From: Bacillus sp. AFS059628
Lineage (GTDB): Bacteria; Bacillota; Bacilli; Bacillales; Bacillaceae_G
Length of the DNA stretch: 64,000 nucleotides
Direction of reading: 5' to 3'
Assembly (NCBI RefSeq): GCF_002571225.1
Contig: NZ_NVEC01000023.1
Location: 13,896-77,895 of the forward strand
In this document: positions 18,834 through 26,852 of the stretch, one piece after another
Layout: each line of letters begins with the position of its first letter
How positions within the stretch are numbered: the first letter of the stretch is position 1
Translations under genes and position numbers: made by a program
Notes under the pieces: model-generated
What the model was told of the DNA's origin: nothing
The model's input: only the letters and a program-made list of their open reading frames with translations
Database searches by the model: none

Positions 18834-19979
18834 TTATTTTTTGTAAATTCCTTTTCTCCATATCCACTCAATAGGACCATAGCGGAAATATTTACTCCAA
18901 ATTTTGCTGAAAATAATTTGTACAAAGATAATGAAAACCCCGAAGATACATAGTTGCCAGTAATATACGTGTGAGACATCTTTAAAGTACAATGAAAGAA
19001 TGACAAGAGTTAGTATACTTTGGCTAATGTAATTCGTTAAAGCATACTTGCCTACGTTCATAAAGGGGTGCAGCCGCTCTATATATTTTTTATTCTCACA
19101 AACCCTAAGTAGGGTACAAATATAGAATATAGCTAACGTTTTCCCTCCAAATAGAATCCATAGTTTAATATCCTGAGAGTAATAGACATCCGTTTTTATA
19201 AAATAGTAGATAATAGGACAAGAGAGAAGACATGAAATGCATAACGAACTCCACTGTAAAAATCTAATTTCCTTTATTAATTGCGGTATCCTCTTAAAAA
19301 TATCTTTCTTACCAGCCCATAAACCGATTAAAAATAAGCCTATATATTCCGGAATTCCTATTAGTAGTTGTTGGAATTCCTCGGTCATTAGAAAGAACAG
19401 ACGGGCTTTTATTTGATGTGAATAATGTGTAAATAGATTTACTGTTTGATTGGTAGTATTGCCTGTAAACATATATTGATAGTGATTTGGTACTGCAGAA
19501 ATAGAAGAACTTGCTTGTATAAATAAAATAGCATGTAGTGTATAGCTAACAAGTAGAGAGATGCAGCCAACTAGAAAAATAAGCTTTGTAGATCGCTTAT
19601 AAAAGAACAATAGGATAAAACCAGCTAAGGCATATGCGTGTAGAATATCTCCATACCATAGAAAGATAAAGTGGAATAAACCAAAGAGTAGCAAAATGCA
19701 CAATCTACGGCTAAACAGCTTATAAATAGAATAGCCTTTTGCTTCCGCGTTTTTTATAAAGATATAAAATCCTACCCCAAATAAGAATGCAAAAATAGTA
19801 TAGAACTTTGCTTGTATAAATAAATCTATTAAAAAACGAATCACTTTATCTGTACCGGAGTAACCGGCCTGGTTAAAGGGATCTAGTCCCGTCATAGTAG
19901 GTAGATTAGCAAATAGGATACATAGTATGGCTATACCCCTTATTATGTCTAAAGAATAAATGCGGGCGTTTTGTTGCAT
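18834..19979 (-). CDS. DUF418-family membrane protein (YeiB-like)
   Basis: The product has 381 residues and about ten hydrophobic segments. The N terminus RIYSLDIIRGIAILCILFANLP and the C-terminal LTNYISQSILTLVIL followed by FRYGPIEWIWRKG are typical of the DUF418/YeiB family of putative transporters or membrane acyltransferase relatives. The ATG has AAAGGAG upstream. The thioredoxin gene lies 39 bp upstream on the same strand and is probably co-transcribed. The function is not established for the family. Confidence 0.85.
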   Translation of the reverse strand: MQQNARIYSLDIIRGIAILCILFANLPTMTGLDPFNQAGYSGTDKVIRFLIDLFIQAKFYTIFAFLFGVGFYIFIKNAEAKGYSIYKLFSRRLCILLLFGLFHFIFLWYGDILHAYALAGFILLFFYKRSTKLIFLVGCISLLVSYTLHAILFIQASSSISAVPNHYQYMFTGNTTNQTVNLFTHYSHQIKARLFFLMTEEFQQLLIGIPEYIGLFLIGLWAGKKDIFKRIPQLIKEIRFLQWSSLCISCLLSCPIIYYFIKTDVYYSQDIKLWILFGGKTLAIFYICTLLRVCENKKYIERLHPFMNVGKYALTNYISQSILTLVILSLYFKDVSHVYYWQLCIFGVFIIFVQIIFSKIWSKYFRYGPIEWIWRKGIYKK

Positions 19980-20018
19980 GTAAATTCTCCTTTCTTACAA
20001 AGAAAAACGAGCACTATA

Positions 20019-20501
20019 TTAAATAGCGCTCGAATTACGTCTCGCAAAGAATCCGTCATATGTAGCAGCTGACACTGCCCCTTCTAGGCGTTCAACTTCT
20101 TCGCCTCTATTGTAAGCTACAACAACTGGAGTACCAGGAATGTCGAACTCTTGAAAGGCACTTTGATTTTCTGGTGTAGAGATATCAATGCGATAGATGG
20201 TTCTATCATGCTTTTTGGACATACTATTGATATCTGGTGCAGCCTTTTTACAATAATGGCAGGTTGGTTGATAGTAATACGCAATAAATTCTTCATGGGA
20301 TTGTATCTTTTGCTTTAATTCCTCTTTTGAAATATCTTTTATATTTTTTGGTGCACTTTCTGCATCTACAGCAGATACAATTGTTTTTTCAGGTGTTACT
20401 ATTTCTGTTTTGACTGATTCATTTTTAGTTAAAGTAAAGATCGTGATACCAATAACACATAGAGTTGTTATAACTGCTCCGATTTTGTAGATTTTTTTCA
20501 T
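20019..20501 (-). CDS. membrane-anchored thioredoxin-family protein
   Basis: The product has 160 residues. An N-terminal signal anchor covers residues 6-24, a linker follows, and the thioredoxin fold carries CHYC (81-84) after YYYQPT and a cis-proline IPGTPVVV. It should face outside the membrane and exchange thiol-disulfides. ATG 20501 has AAGGAGGAA upstream, so a longer in-frame start at 20534 is not needed. A large hairpin with a T run sits directly before the ribosome site. It is followed by the DUF418 gene. Confidence 0.85.
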   Translation of the reverse strand: MKKIYKIGAVITTLCVIGITIFTLTKNESVKTEIVTPEKTIVSAVDAESAPKNIKDISKEELKQKIQSHEEFIAYYYQPTCHYCKKAAPDINSMSKKHDRTIYRIDISTPENQSAFQEFDIPGTPVVVAYNRGEEVERLEGAVSAATYDGFFARRNSSAI

Positions 20502-20528
20502 AGTAAATTCCTCCTTAAAGTAAAAAAA

Positions 20529-20569
20529 GGACAAACCTCGCCCGAGTTAACAGGGCGTAAGGTTTGTCC
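20529..20569 (-). promoter_or_regulatory. terminator-type hairpin in the thioredoxin leader
   Basis: GGACAAACCT-CGCCC pairs with GGGCG-AGGTTTGTCC. On the minus strand seven T follow, directly before AAGGAGG of the thioredoxin gene. A possible promoter (TTGTAT, 17 nt, TATGTT) lies about 60-85 bp upstream, so the hairpin would be within the transcript leader as an attenuator. Alternatively it ends an older upstream gene. Confidence 0.55.
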
Positions 20570-20953
20570 TTCACGCTACGTACAATAGAGTATAAACAAT
20601 GGAAACAAATTTTCTATCTATATTTTAACATAGAATCCATATAAAATACTATACAAATTTTAGGGTGCAAAGCAAAAAATAACAAGACATATTTAAAATT
20701 TCACGTACCGAATGATTATTAAAAAATCATACAAAAACCAAAGACCTATGGTTTTTAAGCTTCTTAATTACTGTTATTATTTGTTTGGTTCTGAAACGCC
20801 CAAGAATTATGAGTATGTGTAAGATCATATTCTTCATATAGAGGTCTCGACGCATCGTCCAAGCTAAGGTTTTGGAGTACCTTATAAGGGTACGGAAACG
20901 ATTCTCGGTATGAGGAGTCAATCAGGGGTTTAATTACAAATCAAAAAAGAACT

Positions 20954-21110
20954 TTATTCAAGTTCTTTTAATCTACGATACAGAGTGGTCTGACTCACAC
21001 TTGTAATTTGGCATATTTCTTTAACAGTTTTATTGGTATGCTTTCGCAATTCAATCGCATGATTCATACCTGGGTGCTTATCCGTATATTTCTTCAATCT
21101 TCCTCTATAC
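20954..21110 (-). pseudogene. 3' fragment of a Tn3-type serine resolvase
   Basis: The frame reads YRGRLKKYTDKHPGMNHA, then TVKEICQITSVSQTTLYRRL, which is the C-terminal DNA-binding end of Tn3-family resolvases. The catalytic domain is absent. The fragment is joined directly to the cysteine-repeat gene upstream. A near-perfect 18-nt inverted repeat (21102-21119 with 21135-21152) marks the junction. Confidence 0.7.
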
Positions 21111-21131
21111 AACAAGAAGTTTCTGATGTTA

Positions 21132-21530
21132 CTACTTCTTTTTGTATAGAGGATGCAGAAGAGCAACATGAAGATTCCTTTTCTGGTTAGGTTCACAACA
21201 AGAAGCAGAAGAGGTATTCACTGTTTTCGCAGTATCAGTGTTACTACTACAACATGAATCTTTCTTAGCGATTGGAACAATTGGAATCTCTTTTTTAGAG
21301 GAACAACATGAGTTTGTTTCTTTTGTTTTTTCTATTTCCACAGTATCTTTGTCACTACTACAACAGGAAGTCTCCTCAGTAGCAACGGGAACAATCGAAA
21401 GTTCTTTTTTGAAGAGAAACATGATGAATCTTCCTTTCGTATTCCTTCTTTAGGAGAAGTTGATGAAGATTCACTGTGAGAAGAAATTTGACAGCAACTC
21501 GTTTGTTTTTCTTTCTTTTTTATCTGTCAT
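21132..21530 (-). pseudogene. cysteine-pair repeat protein, frameshifted
   Basis: The reading frame contains repeated SCC/SCCSS units spaced by Lys/Thr/Val-rich linkers (TSCCSSDKD, NSCCSSKKE, DSCCSSNTD, ASCCEPN). A start ATG at 21530 overlaps the ArsR stop region, but the frame must shift near 21505 (A-rich run) to read TSCCQISS and back near 21420 (SSC to SSKKELS). Two small compensating shifts are thus needed. The 3' end runs into resolvase sequence. Repeated Cys pairs after an ArsR gene suggest a metal or metalloid binder. I do not know a named family. Confidence 0.55.
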
Positions 21531-21879
21531 GACAACTCTCTCCCTTTTGAGATAAGCATGCATCGTTTTTATCACATGATGCTACCTCGTTTTGAACTAT
21601 ATGAAATACAACGTCAAACATTGTAAGTAACTGTTCGATTTGTGCATTTCGTAAAGAATAGTAGACATACTTTCCTTCTTGTCTTCCAAGAATAATGCCA
21701 TATCCTTTTAAACAGTTCAGGTATTGAGATATGTTTGACTGATTTCCGTTGATGATTTCTACAATTTCAGATACCGTTTTTTCCCCATCCATCATACATT
21801 GAAGAATCTGAAGCCTTGTTTTATCAGCAAAGCCACGGATAAATTTGGCTTTTATATCTAAAGTATTTGTATTGCACAA
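21520..21879 (-). CDS. ArsR-family repressor with cysteine-rich C terminus
   Basis: The product has 119 residues. The winged helix reads FADKTRLQILQCMMDGEKTVSEIVEIINGNQSNISQYLNCLKGYGIIL followed by a wing YVYYSL. The C-terminal tail has three cysteines (ASCDKNDACLSQKGESC), a plausible metalloid or metal site. It is divergent from the FAD monooxygenase at 22108, and a palindromic operator with a strong promoter lies between them. Arsenic or antimony sensing is inferred from the ArsO-like partner and not proven. Confidence 0.85.
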   Translation of the reverse strand: MCNTNTLDIKAKFIRGFADKTRLQILQCMMDGEKTVSEIVEIINGNQSNISQYLNCLKGYGIILGRQEGKYVYYSLRNAQIEQLLTMFDVVFHIVQNEVASCDKNDACLSQKGESCHDR

Positions 21880-22006
21880 TTGTATTCACTCCAATCGCAT
21901 TAATAATTACTAATATGTGTGTCAAAATAAATTAAAAAAGTCTGAAAAATATCGTTTTCTCAATTTTCATCTATGAAGTGCTAAGGATAAATTGAATAAA
22001 AATTCC

Positions 22007-22034
22007 TTGACGTAGAAAAAGGGAATGTTATAAT
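22007..22034 (+). promoter_or_regulatory. strong sigma-A promoter of the monooxygenase gene
   Basis: TTGACG (22007-22012), 16 nt, TATAAT (22029-22034). Confidence 0.8.
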
Positions 22035-22050
22035 TAACGAAAACATATGA

Positions 22051-22074
22051 ACATATGAACAATCGTTCATATGT
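22051..22074. promoter_or_regulatory. ArsR/SmtB-type operator
   Basis: ACATATGAAC and GTTCATATGT form a perfect 10-bp palindrome around AATC, with an extra ATATGAAC-like half copy just to the left. It lies about 17 bp past the -10 box, where a bound repressor would block transcription. The TGAAC...GTTCA form is like known ArsR/SmtB sites. Confidence 0.75.
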
Positions 22075-22107
22075 AAAACTTGAAAAGTAGGTAATGGGGG
22101 TGAATGC

Positions 22108-23148
22108 GTGTTAGACGTTATTGTAATTGGTGCTGGGCAAGCTGGATTAAGTATGGGCTATTACTTGAAAAAAGAAGGCTACGATTTTGTAATACTAGAG
22201 AGAGAAAAGAGAATTGGAGATTCGTGGAGAAACAGGTATGACTCTTTGGTTCTATTTACACCTAAATCTTATAGTTCATTGCCAGGTATGAAATTAAAAG
22301 GAGATAAAAATGCGTTTCCTACAAAAGATGAAATTGCAGATTATCTTGAAATATATACTGTTCATTTTTCGTTACCAGTACAGTTGGAAACGACTGTACA
22401 TAAAGTACAAAAAACAGAAAGTACATTTAAAGTATCTACCGATAAAGGAGTATTTCTTTCTAGGCATGTTATCATCGCATCTGGTGCTTTTCAGAAACCA
22501 TTTATTCCTTCAATTTCTCAACACCTCTCACAAGAGGTATTTCAAATTCATTCTTCTCAATATCAATCACCAAAGAAAATGCCAGGTGGTCCTGTCCTTG
22601 TAATAGGAGGAGGAAACTCTGGTACACAAATTGCGACTGAACTTGCAGAGAGTCGAGATGTAACGATTGCTATTAGCCATTCATTTAAATTTTTGCCAAT
22701 GAAAATTATGGGAAAAAGCATATTTCATTGGTTAGAAAGGATTGGTCTCTTATATGCAGGAACTGATACAAAACGTGGATTATGGTTTCGGAAACAAAGT
22801 GATCCTATTTTTGGTTTTGAATTTAAAAAATTAATTCATAATGGAAATATTGAAGTCAAATCAAGAGTGACACAAACACGTGAAAGAGAAGTAACTTTTG
22901 ACGATTACAGTACGATAAATGTACAAAATATTATTTGGGCAACAGGTTTTACTCCTGACTACAAATGGATAGATATAGAAGGGGTTTTAGATGAAAAAGG
23001 TTTTCCTATTCATAACAGAGGTGTCAGTCCAATCAAAGGATTATATTATATTGGATTACCGTGGCAACATCAAAGAGGATCAGCACTTATTTGTGGAGTA
23101 GGAAGAGATGCCAAATTTTTATATTCGGTTATAAAAAGTGTTTTTTAA
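22108..23148 (+). CDS. FAD/NAD(P)-dependent monooxygenase, ArsO/CzcO-like
   Basis: The product has 346 residues from a GTG start with TGGGGGTG upstream. An FAD-binding GAGQAG (8-13) is followed by a flavin-monooxygenase RIGDSWRNRYDSL and an NADP site VLVIGGGNSGTQIATELA, with IWATGFTPDY near the C terminus. Such single-component flavoproteins occur in arsenic operons (ArsO) and in other metal loci. Promoter and operator are shared with the divergent ArsR gene. The exact substrate is not visible. Confidence 0.85.
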   Translation: MLDVIVIGAGQAGLSMGYYLKKEGYDFVILEREKRIGDSWRNRYDSLVLFTPKSYSSLPGMKLKGDKNAFPTKDEIADYLEIYTVHFSLPVQLETTVHKVQKTESTFKVSTDKGVFLSRHVIIASGAFQKPFIPSISQHLSQEVFQIHSSQYQSPKKMPGGPVLVIGGGNSGTQIATELAESRDVTIAISHSFKFLPMKIMGKSIFHWLERIGLLYAGTDTKRGLWFRKQSDPIFGFEFKKLIHNGNIEVKSRVTQTREREVTFDDYSTINVQNIIWATGFTPDYKWIDIEGVLDEKGFPIHNRGVSPIKGLYYIGLPWQHQRGSALICGVGRDAKFLYSVIKSVF

Positions 23149-23406
23149 ATAATGATATTCATAAATCTGGATATTTATTTATTAATAAAAAAGGAAAGAA
23201 AAAATTGTTAAAATTATTTGTCCAGTTCAAGCAGAAAAATCTACACTTATAAAAATAAAAAAATGGTTATTTACTTTATAGCATTGAATTTAGTGGCCAC
23301 ATATACTGGCTATTAAGTTATATGTAAAGGGGGACTACTGTATTGGGTAGATGATAAGTATGATAATGAAGTGCCGATTCATGAAACAGCTGTTAAAATC
23401 TCTTAT
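23149..23406. other. short gene-free stretch
   Basis: No credible gene. It includes a short scrap of frame (DDKYDNEVPIHETAVKISYD) that I cannot identify. Confidence 0.3.
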
Positions 23407-23730
23407 GACGTTTGAATATATTGCTTTCATACAATTTTTAAATAGATTTCTCAATCTTTAAATATAATATGTGCAGGTGGTGAGACAAAAATGAGCAGGG
23501 ATGAAGAACTTAAATGTTCAAACGAAATTAATAATGCTATTGATTTTGACTTTTATAAAACATTATTTGATCCTGTTAGAATTGAAATTATTAGATATTT
23601 AGCTGTTTATGGAGTGAAATAGACTAACAGATAGACTAATGCTTATATCTGGAAAGGTAGGCAATACAGATTCTATGAGACCACTTGAAGTCACGGTTAT
23701 AAATCATAGCGATATTGTACCTTAACTATA
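23407..23730 (+). pseudogene. chimeric scar: ArsR 5' part fused to nucleotidyltransferase internal part
   Basis: Bases 23407-23618 repeat, with few differences, the upstream region and first ~43 codons of the ArsR gene at 42333. Bases 23614-23730 repeat an internal piece of the aminoglycoside nucleotidyltransferase gene (45455-45570). The two pieces join at a shared GAAA(T). A segment holding the ArsR promoter/operator (about 42278-42312) is missing in this copy. A TAG follows the junction, so no fusion protein results. Confidence 0.8.
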
Positions 23731-23763
23731 ATAGATCGAGATAGAAAAAAAAGGGGGTATTAT

Positions 23764-24603
23764 ATGAAATTAACAATACTTGTCGATAATAATACATTCA
23801 TTGATCGCTACTTCTTCGGAGAACCAGCACTTTCTTTTTTTATTGAAGATGATAATAAACGGATTTTATTTGATACTGGATACTCTGATGCTTTTATAAA
23901 AAATGCAGAGAAGATGAGAATTGATCTAAGGGACTTAGATTGGGTTGCTTTATCACACGGACATGTCGATCATACATGGGGACTCACGCATTTAATTAGG
24001 TTGCATATGGAAGCAAAAGGTGAGCACATAATACATAATACGCCTACAATCATTGGTCATCCTTTAGTTTTTGAAAGTAAATTACTGGATCCAGTAGGTG
24101 AGATAGGAAGTATCTTATCTTACAATAAATTAAACAGACATTTCCCTATTCGCTTATCTAAACAATCATTTTGGCTGACTGATAAATTAGTGTTTTTAGG
24201 TGAAATTAAAAGGAAATTTGATTTTGAAGGTAAAGAAGTTATGGGGAAAGTTTCTACTACAAAAGAAGAATTTGACGATTATGTTTTTGATGATACTGCA
24301 TTAGTATATAAATCATCTGAAGGGCTAGTTATTATAGTAGGATGTGCTCATTCTGGAATATGTAACATTATTGAATATGCTAAAGAAGTATGTGATGAAG
24401 AAAGAATAGTAGATATCATAGGAGGATTTCACTTATTGAATCCATCAAATTTTCAATTAGAGAACACTGTAAAGTATATAAAAGAAATTAGACCCAATAA
24501 GCTTCACGCCTCTCATTGTACAGATTTACATTCTAAGATAGCTCTATCCACAGTTACTAATATAGAGGAAGTGGGAGTGGGGTTACAACTAGAGTATTTC
24601 TAG
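23764..24603 (+). CDS. metallo-beta-lactamase-fold hydrolase
   Basis: The product has 279 residues. The zinc motif HGHVDH is at 65-70 (LSHGHVDHTWG), with later ligands in VGCAHSG and GGFHL, and HASHCTD near the end. This form resembles the dihydropteridine / RFA-P-synthase-related and phosphodiesterase-like MBL branch rather than true beta-lactamases, and there is no signal peptide. The ATG has AAAGGGGG upstream. It stands alone after the chimeric scar, and its substrate is unknown. Confidence 0.87.
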   Translation: MKLTILVDNNTFIDRYFFGEPALSFFIEDDNKRILFDTGYSDAFIKNAEKMRIDLRDLDWVALSHGHVDHTWGLTHLIRLHMEAKGEHIIHNTPTIIGHPLVFESKLLDPVGEIGSILSYNKLNRHFPIRLSKQSFWLTDKLVFLGEIKRKFDFEGKEVMGKVSTTKEEFDDYVFDDTALVYKSSEGLVIIVGCAHSGICNIIEYAKEVCDEERIVDIIGGFHLLNPSNFQLENTVKYIKEIRPNKLHASHCTDLHSKIALSTVTNIEEVGVGLQLEYF

Positions 24604-24699
24604 TTCAATTATATAGGTCCCTAGAACGATAATTATGTAAATGAGCCGTCCATATGGAGTACGGTAACCATTTCTTCTTTTTGGAGCCACTCACAAAAG

Positions 24700-25567
24700 G
24701 GTTCTGGTGCAAATAAATAATAAATTAAACCAAAAGCGAGAATTCTCACCGAAATCTTTTTTATGCCGTTAATCCAAACAGTTGATTGATAAAGATATTC
24801 TGATTTTGGACAGACTGATTCTGCAAATCAATCTACTTTTTTAATCATATGCATCGCTTCTACACCACTTAAGATAGACACGGCCGTTTGGAATGATTTG
24901 AACCCAAACATAGAGTGTATCCGTCTTTTAATAAAACGATAATCTTGTTCCACAATGTTATTTAAATATTTGAGTTGCCTCGTTTGGATGCCTGCAGGCA
25001 TCTTTTTTTCTTTCTTCAATGTTTCAATAGCGACTGGATAAGCTGGATTTTTGTCAACTGTAATTACACGGGGTTTAGAAACATGAAGAGACTGCAAAGC
25101 TTTCTTAAAGACAAGCTTTGCAGTCTTATGATTTCTGGCCTTACTCAGATAAAAGTCAATCGTGTTTCCTTCAGAATCAACGGCACGATATAAATACATT
25201 CCAATGTCCTTTTACTTTTATATACGTTTTGTCAACCCTCCATGAATCGTTTGTTTGCTTAAGATGACGTCGGATACGCTTATCCAACTCAGGCCCATAT
25301 TGATGAACCCAACGCATAATGGTTGTATGGGCTAATGATAATCCTCTTTCTCCCATCATTTCCACCATTTCCACCAAATCGCGAAAACTGAGGTTGTACC
25401 GCAAGTACCAACGTACAGCTAATAGAATGATAGCTGGCTGATAATGTTTCCACTTGAATGTCTGTTCTTTTTGCATACTGATCACACACCTTTTATAGAA
25501 TAATCGTATCAGTATGTCCAATGTTTAGAGATTATTTGCAAGCATCTTCATTTTTTGCACCAGAACC
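24700..25567 (-). mobile_element. IS6-family element, IS240-like, frameshifted
   Basis: Terminal repeats GGTTCTGGTGCAAA (24700) and TTTGCACCAGAACC (25554-25567) bound an 868-bp element, close to the usual IS240 length. The transposase inside is broken by a frameshift. No flanking duplication was seen. Confidence 0.85.
24828..25476 (-). pseudogene. IS6-family transposase with a one-base frameshift
   Basis: The N-terminal part runs from MQKEQTFKWKHYQPAIILL to VDKTYIKVKGHW; the C-terminal part continues from MYLYRAVDSEGNTIDFYLS to the end IHSMFGFKSFQTAVSILSG. The two parts meet near 25190 in different frames: TGGAATG is found where TGGATG would keep the frame, so one extra A explains it. DDE residues are present in the two halves (DKTYIK, TVDKNPAY, NNIVEQDYR). 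The protein is inactive unless frameshifting rescues it. Confidence 0.85.
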
Positions 25568-25621
25568 ACATTTTATACAGACCATGGAAGTGATTTTACG
25601 TCCAACCATTTGGAGCAAGTA
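25568..25621 (+). pseudogene. scrap of a DDE transposase (Mu/TnsB-like core)
   Basis: Read on the plus strand the frame gives FYTDHGSDFTSNHLEQV, the second-aspartate region of integrase-core transposases with a Mu-type C terminus. It is cut on the left by the IS6 element and on the right by the Tn3-like repeat. Confidence 0.6.
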
Positions 25622-25659
25622 GAGGTCCCACCAACATAACGCGAATTTCGTACGCTAAG
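25622..25659 (+). repeat. 38-bp Tn3-family-like terminal inverted repeat, left copy
   Basis: It begins GAGGTCCCACC and ends CGTACGCTAAG, the ACGCTAAG inner end typical of Tn3-family repeats. Its inverse partner is at 58660-58697, with 33 of 38 positions the same. The interior side faces right. Confidence 0.6.
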
Positions 25660-25900
25660 GAATTTTTCATTTAAAAAACTTGATTTTTCCGTACGTTAGG
25701 AAGGTTCCATAAACGGTATTTGCTGTTTTGTAGGATACTTTATTTTGGGTAATGAGTTTTGGAACTAAATTTCAAACATATTTCAGTCAGTTTTGATAAA
25801 TATAAATAAAGTTCCTTAAACGACGAGTTTTGGAACGCATATTGGGTTTAAGAAATATTGACAGGATGCTTTTTTTGATAAAATGCGCTTTTTTAATTTT

Positions 25901-25960
25901 GTTCCACAATCGGGCCAGATTGTGGAGTAAATAACAAGTGCGCCTTTAGTTTTCTGAAAA
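25901..25960 (+). repeat. dispersed intergenic repeat, copy 1
   Basis: CCACAATC-GGGCCA-GATTGTGG forms a hairpin, followed by AGTAAATAACAAGTG and TTTTCTGAA. Related copies are at 28891-28934, 30091-30146 and, inverted, 31039-31056. Confidence 0.5.
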
Positions 25961-25971
25961 TTGCTATTTAA

Positions 25972-26028
25972 CAGTCATGCATTCTTCAATCATGCTAACT
26001 CCTGTTAATAGTCGATTGGTTGTGAAGG
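25972..26028 (+). pseudogene. short fragment of the FAD oxidoreductase 3' region
   Basis: This 57-bp stretch matches bases 63878-63935 of the FAD-dependent oxidoreductase (CAGT.ATGCATTC through GTCGATTGGTTG). No other part of the gene is present here. Confidence 0.65.
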
Positions 26029-26119
26029 GGGGAACAATACTTATTTTAATTGAATACTTTAATTCACAAGTCAATTTTGATTGTTCTGTTATTTTTAATA
26101 TATTTTTTAAAGAAAAAGG

Positions 26120-26148
26120 TTGAAACTATACACTATTGTCGTTATAAT
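26120..26148 (+). promoter_or_regulatory. promoter of the TetR gene
   Basis: TTGAAA (26120-26125), 17 nt, TATAAT (26143-26148), inside a long inverted repeat. Confidence 0.8.
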
Positions 26149-26179
26149 CAATAACATAAACGACAATGGTGTATAGTTT
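26123..26179. promoter_or_regulatory. TetR-type operator, 21-bp arms
   Basis: AAACTATACACTATTGTCGTT (26123-26143) is matched by its complement at 26159-26179 with one mismatch and a 15-nt spacer. The left arm fills the promoter spacer and the right arm covers the start of the transcript, which fits autorepression by the next gene. Confidence 0.7.
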
Positions 26180-26217
26180 TTATGTACCCTTTTGTCAATC
26201 ATTATGGAGGAGTGTTT

Positions 26218-26841
26218 ATGGCACCAATAGTTAGCGAAGAATATAAAAAAGAGAGAAAGAGAGAGTTGATAGAAGCAGCCAAGAAGGTGTTTATTGAGAA
26301 AGGATTTGTTCGTACATCTATGCAAGATATCATGGACAAAGCTGGAATATCTAGAGGTGCATTGTATAGTTATTTCGACAATATTGATCACGTGTTCATC
26401 GAAGTCTTAAAATATGATGACCAAAAAGACAATCAATTTTTTGTGCCATCTGATAAAAGTCCTCTATGGCCGCAATTAAAAAACTGGATTGAAGAACAGC
26501 AAATTTATATTGAGACAATTGACCAAACATTGCTCTATGCAAAGGCAGAATTCTTCTTATCATATAATTACGCAAATAATAAAGATAATTTCCCCTACAT
26601 TTCTGAGCGTTATAATCGAACTACTGAAGCTATAGAAGAAGTATTAAATGAAGGTATGCGTAAAGGTGAATTCAGAACGCAACAATCTACTCGTTCTATT
26701 GCGAGATATATCCTATCATTTATAAACGGTTTAATGTTGGACACGTTTCAATTGGGACATGAACAAACAGAAGTCAAGAATCAGTTATCCATCTTACTTT
26801 TCTCTTTAGAAAGATTAATTAATCCAAAACATGTAAAATAG
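26218..26841 (+). CDS. TetR-family repressor (YfiR-like)
   Basis: The product has 207 residues from ATG 26218, which has GGAGGAG upstream. The helix-turn-helix reads AAKKVFIEKGFVRTSMQDIMDKAGISRGALYSYF; the rest is an alpha-helical ligand-binding domain. The N terminus MAPIVSEEYKKERKREL resembles B. subtilis YfiR, which sits beside a drug exporter. A GNAT gene and a broken MFS drug pump follow here, so this was probably a drug-responsive operon. It is likely autoregulated through the inverted repeat around its promoter. Confidence 0.87.
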   Translation: MAPIVSEEYKKERKRELIEAAKKVFIEKGFVRTSMQDIMDKAGISRGALYSYFDNIDHVFIEVLKYDDQKDNQFFVPSDKSPLWPQLKNWIEEQQIYIETIDQTLLYAKAEFFLSYNYANNKDNFPYISERYNRTTEAIEEVLNEGMRKGEFRTQQSTRSIARYILSFINGLMLDTFQLGHEQTEVKNQLSILLFSLERLINPKHVK

Positions 26842-26852
26842 GAGTGAATTTT

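Noticed and set aside
20727-20921. 64-codon minus-strand frame
   Set aside because: No ribosome site and no recognisable similarity; other frames here read equally well (THTHNSWAFQNQ), so it is more likely a remnant that I cannot name.
23764-24603. True metallo-beta-lactamase
   Set aside because: No signal peptide and the HGHVDHTWG context fits other MBL-fold hydrolases; no resistance role is claimed.
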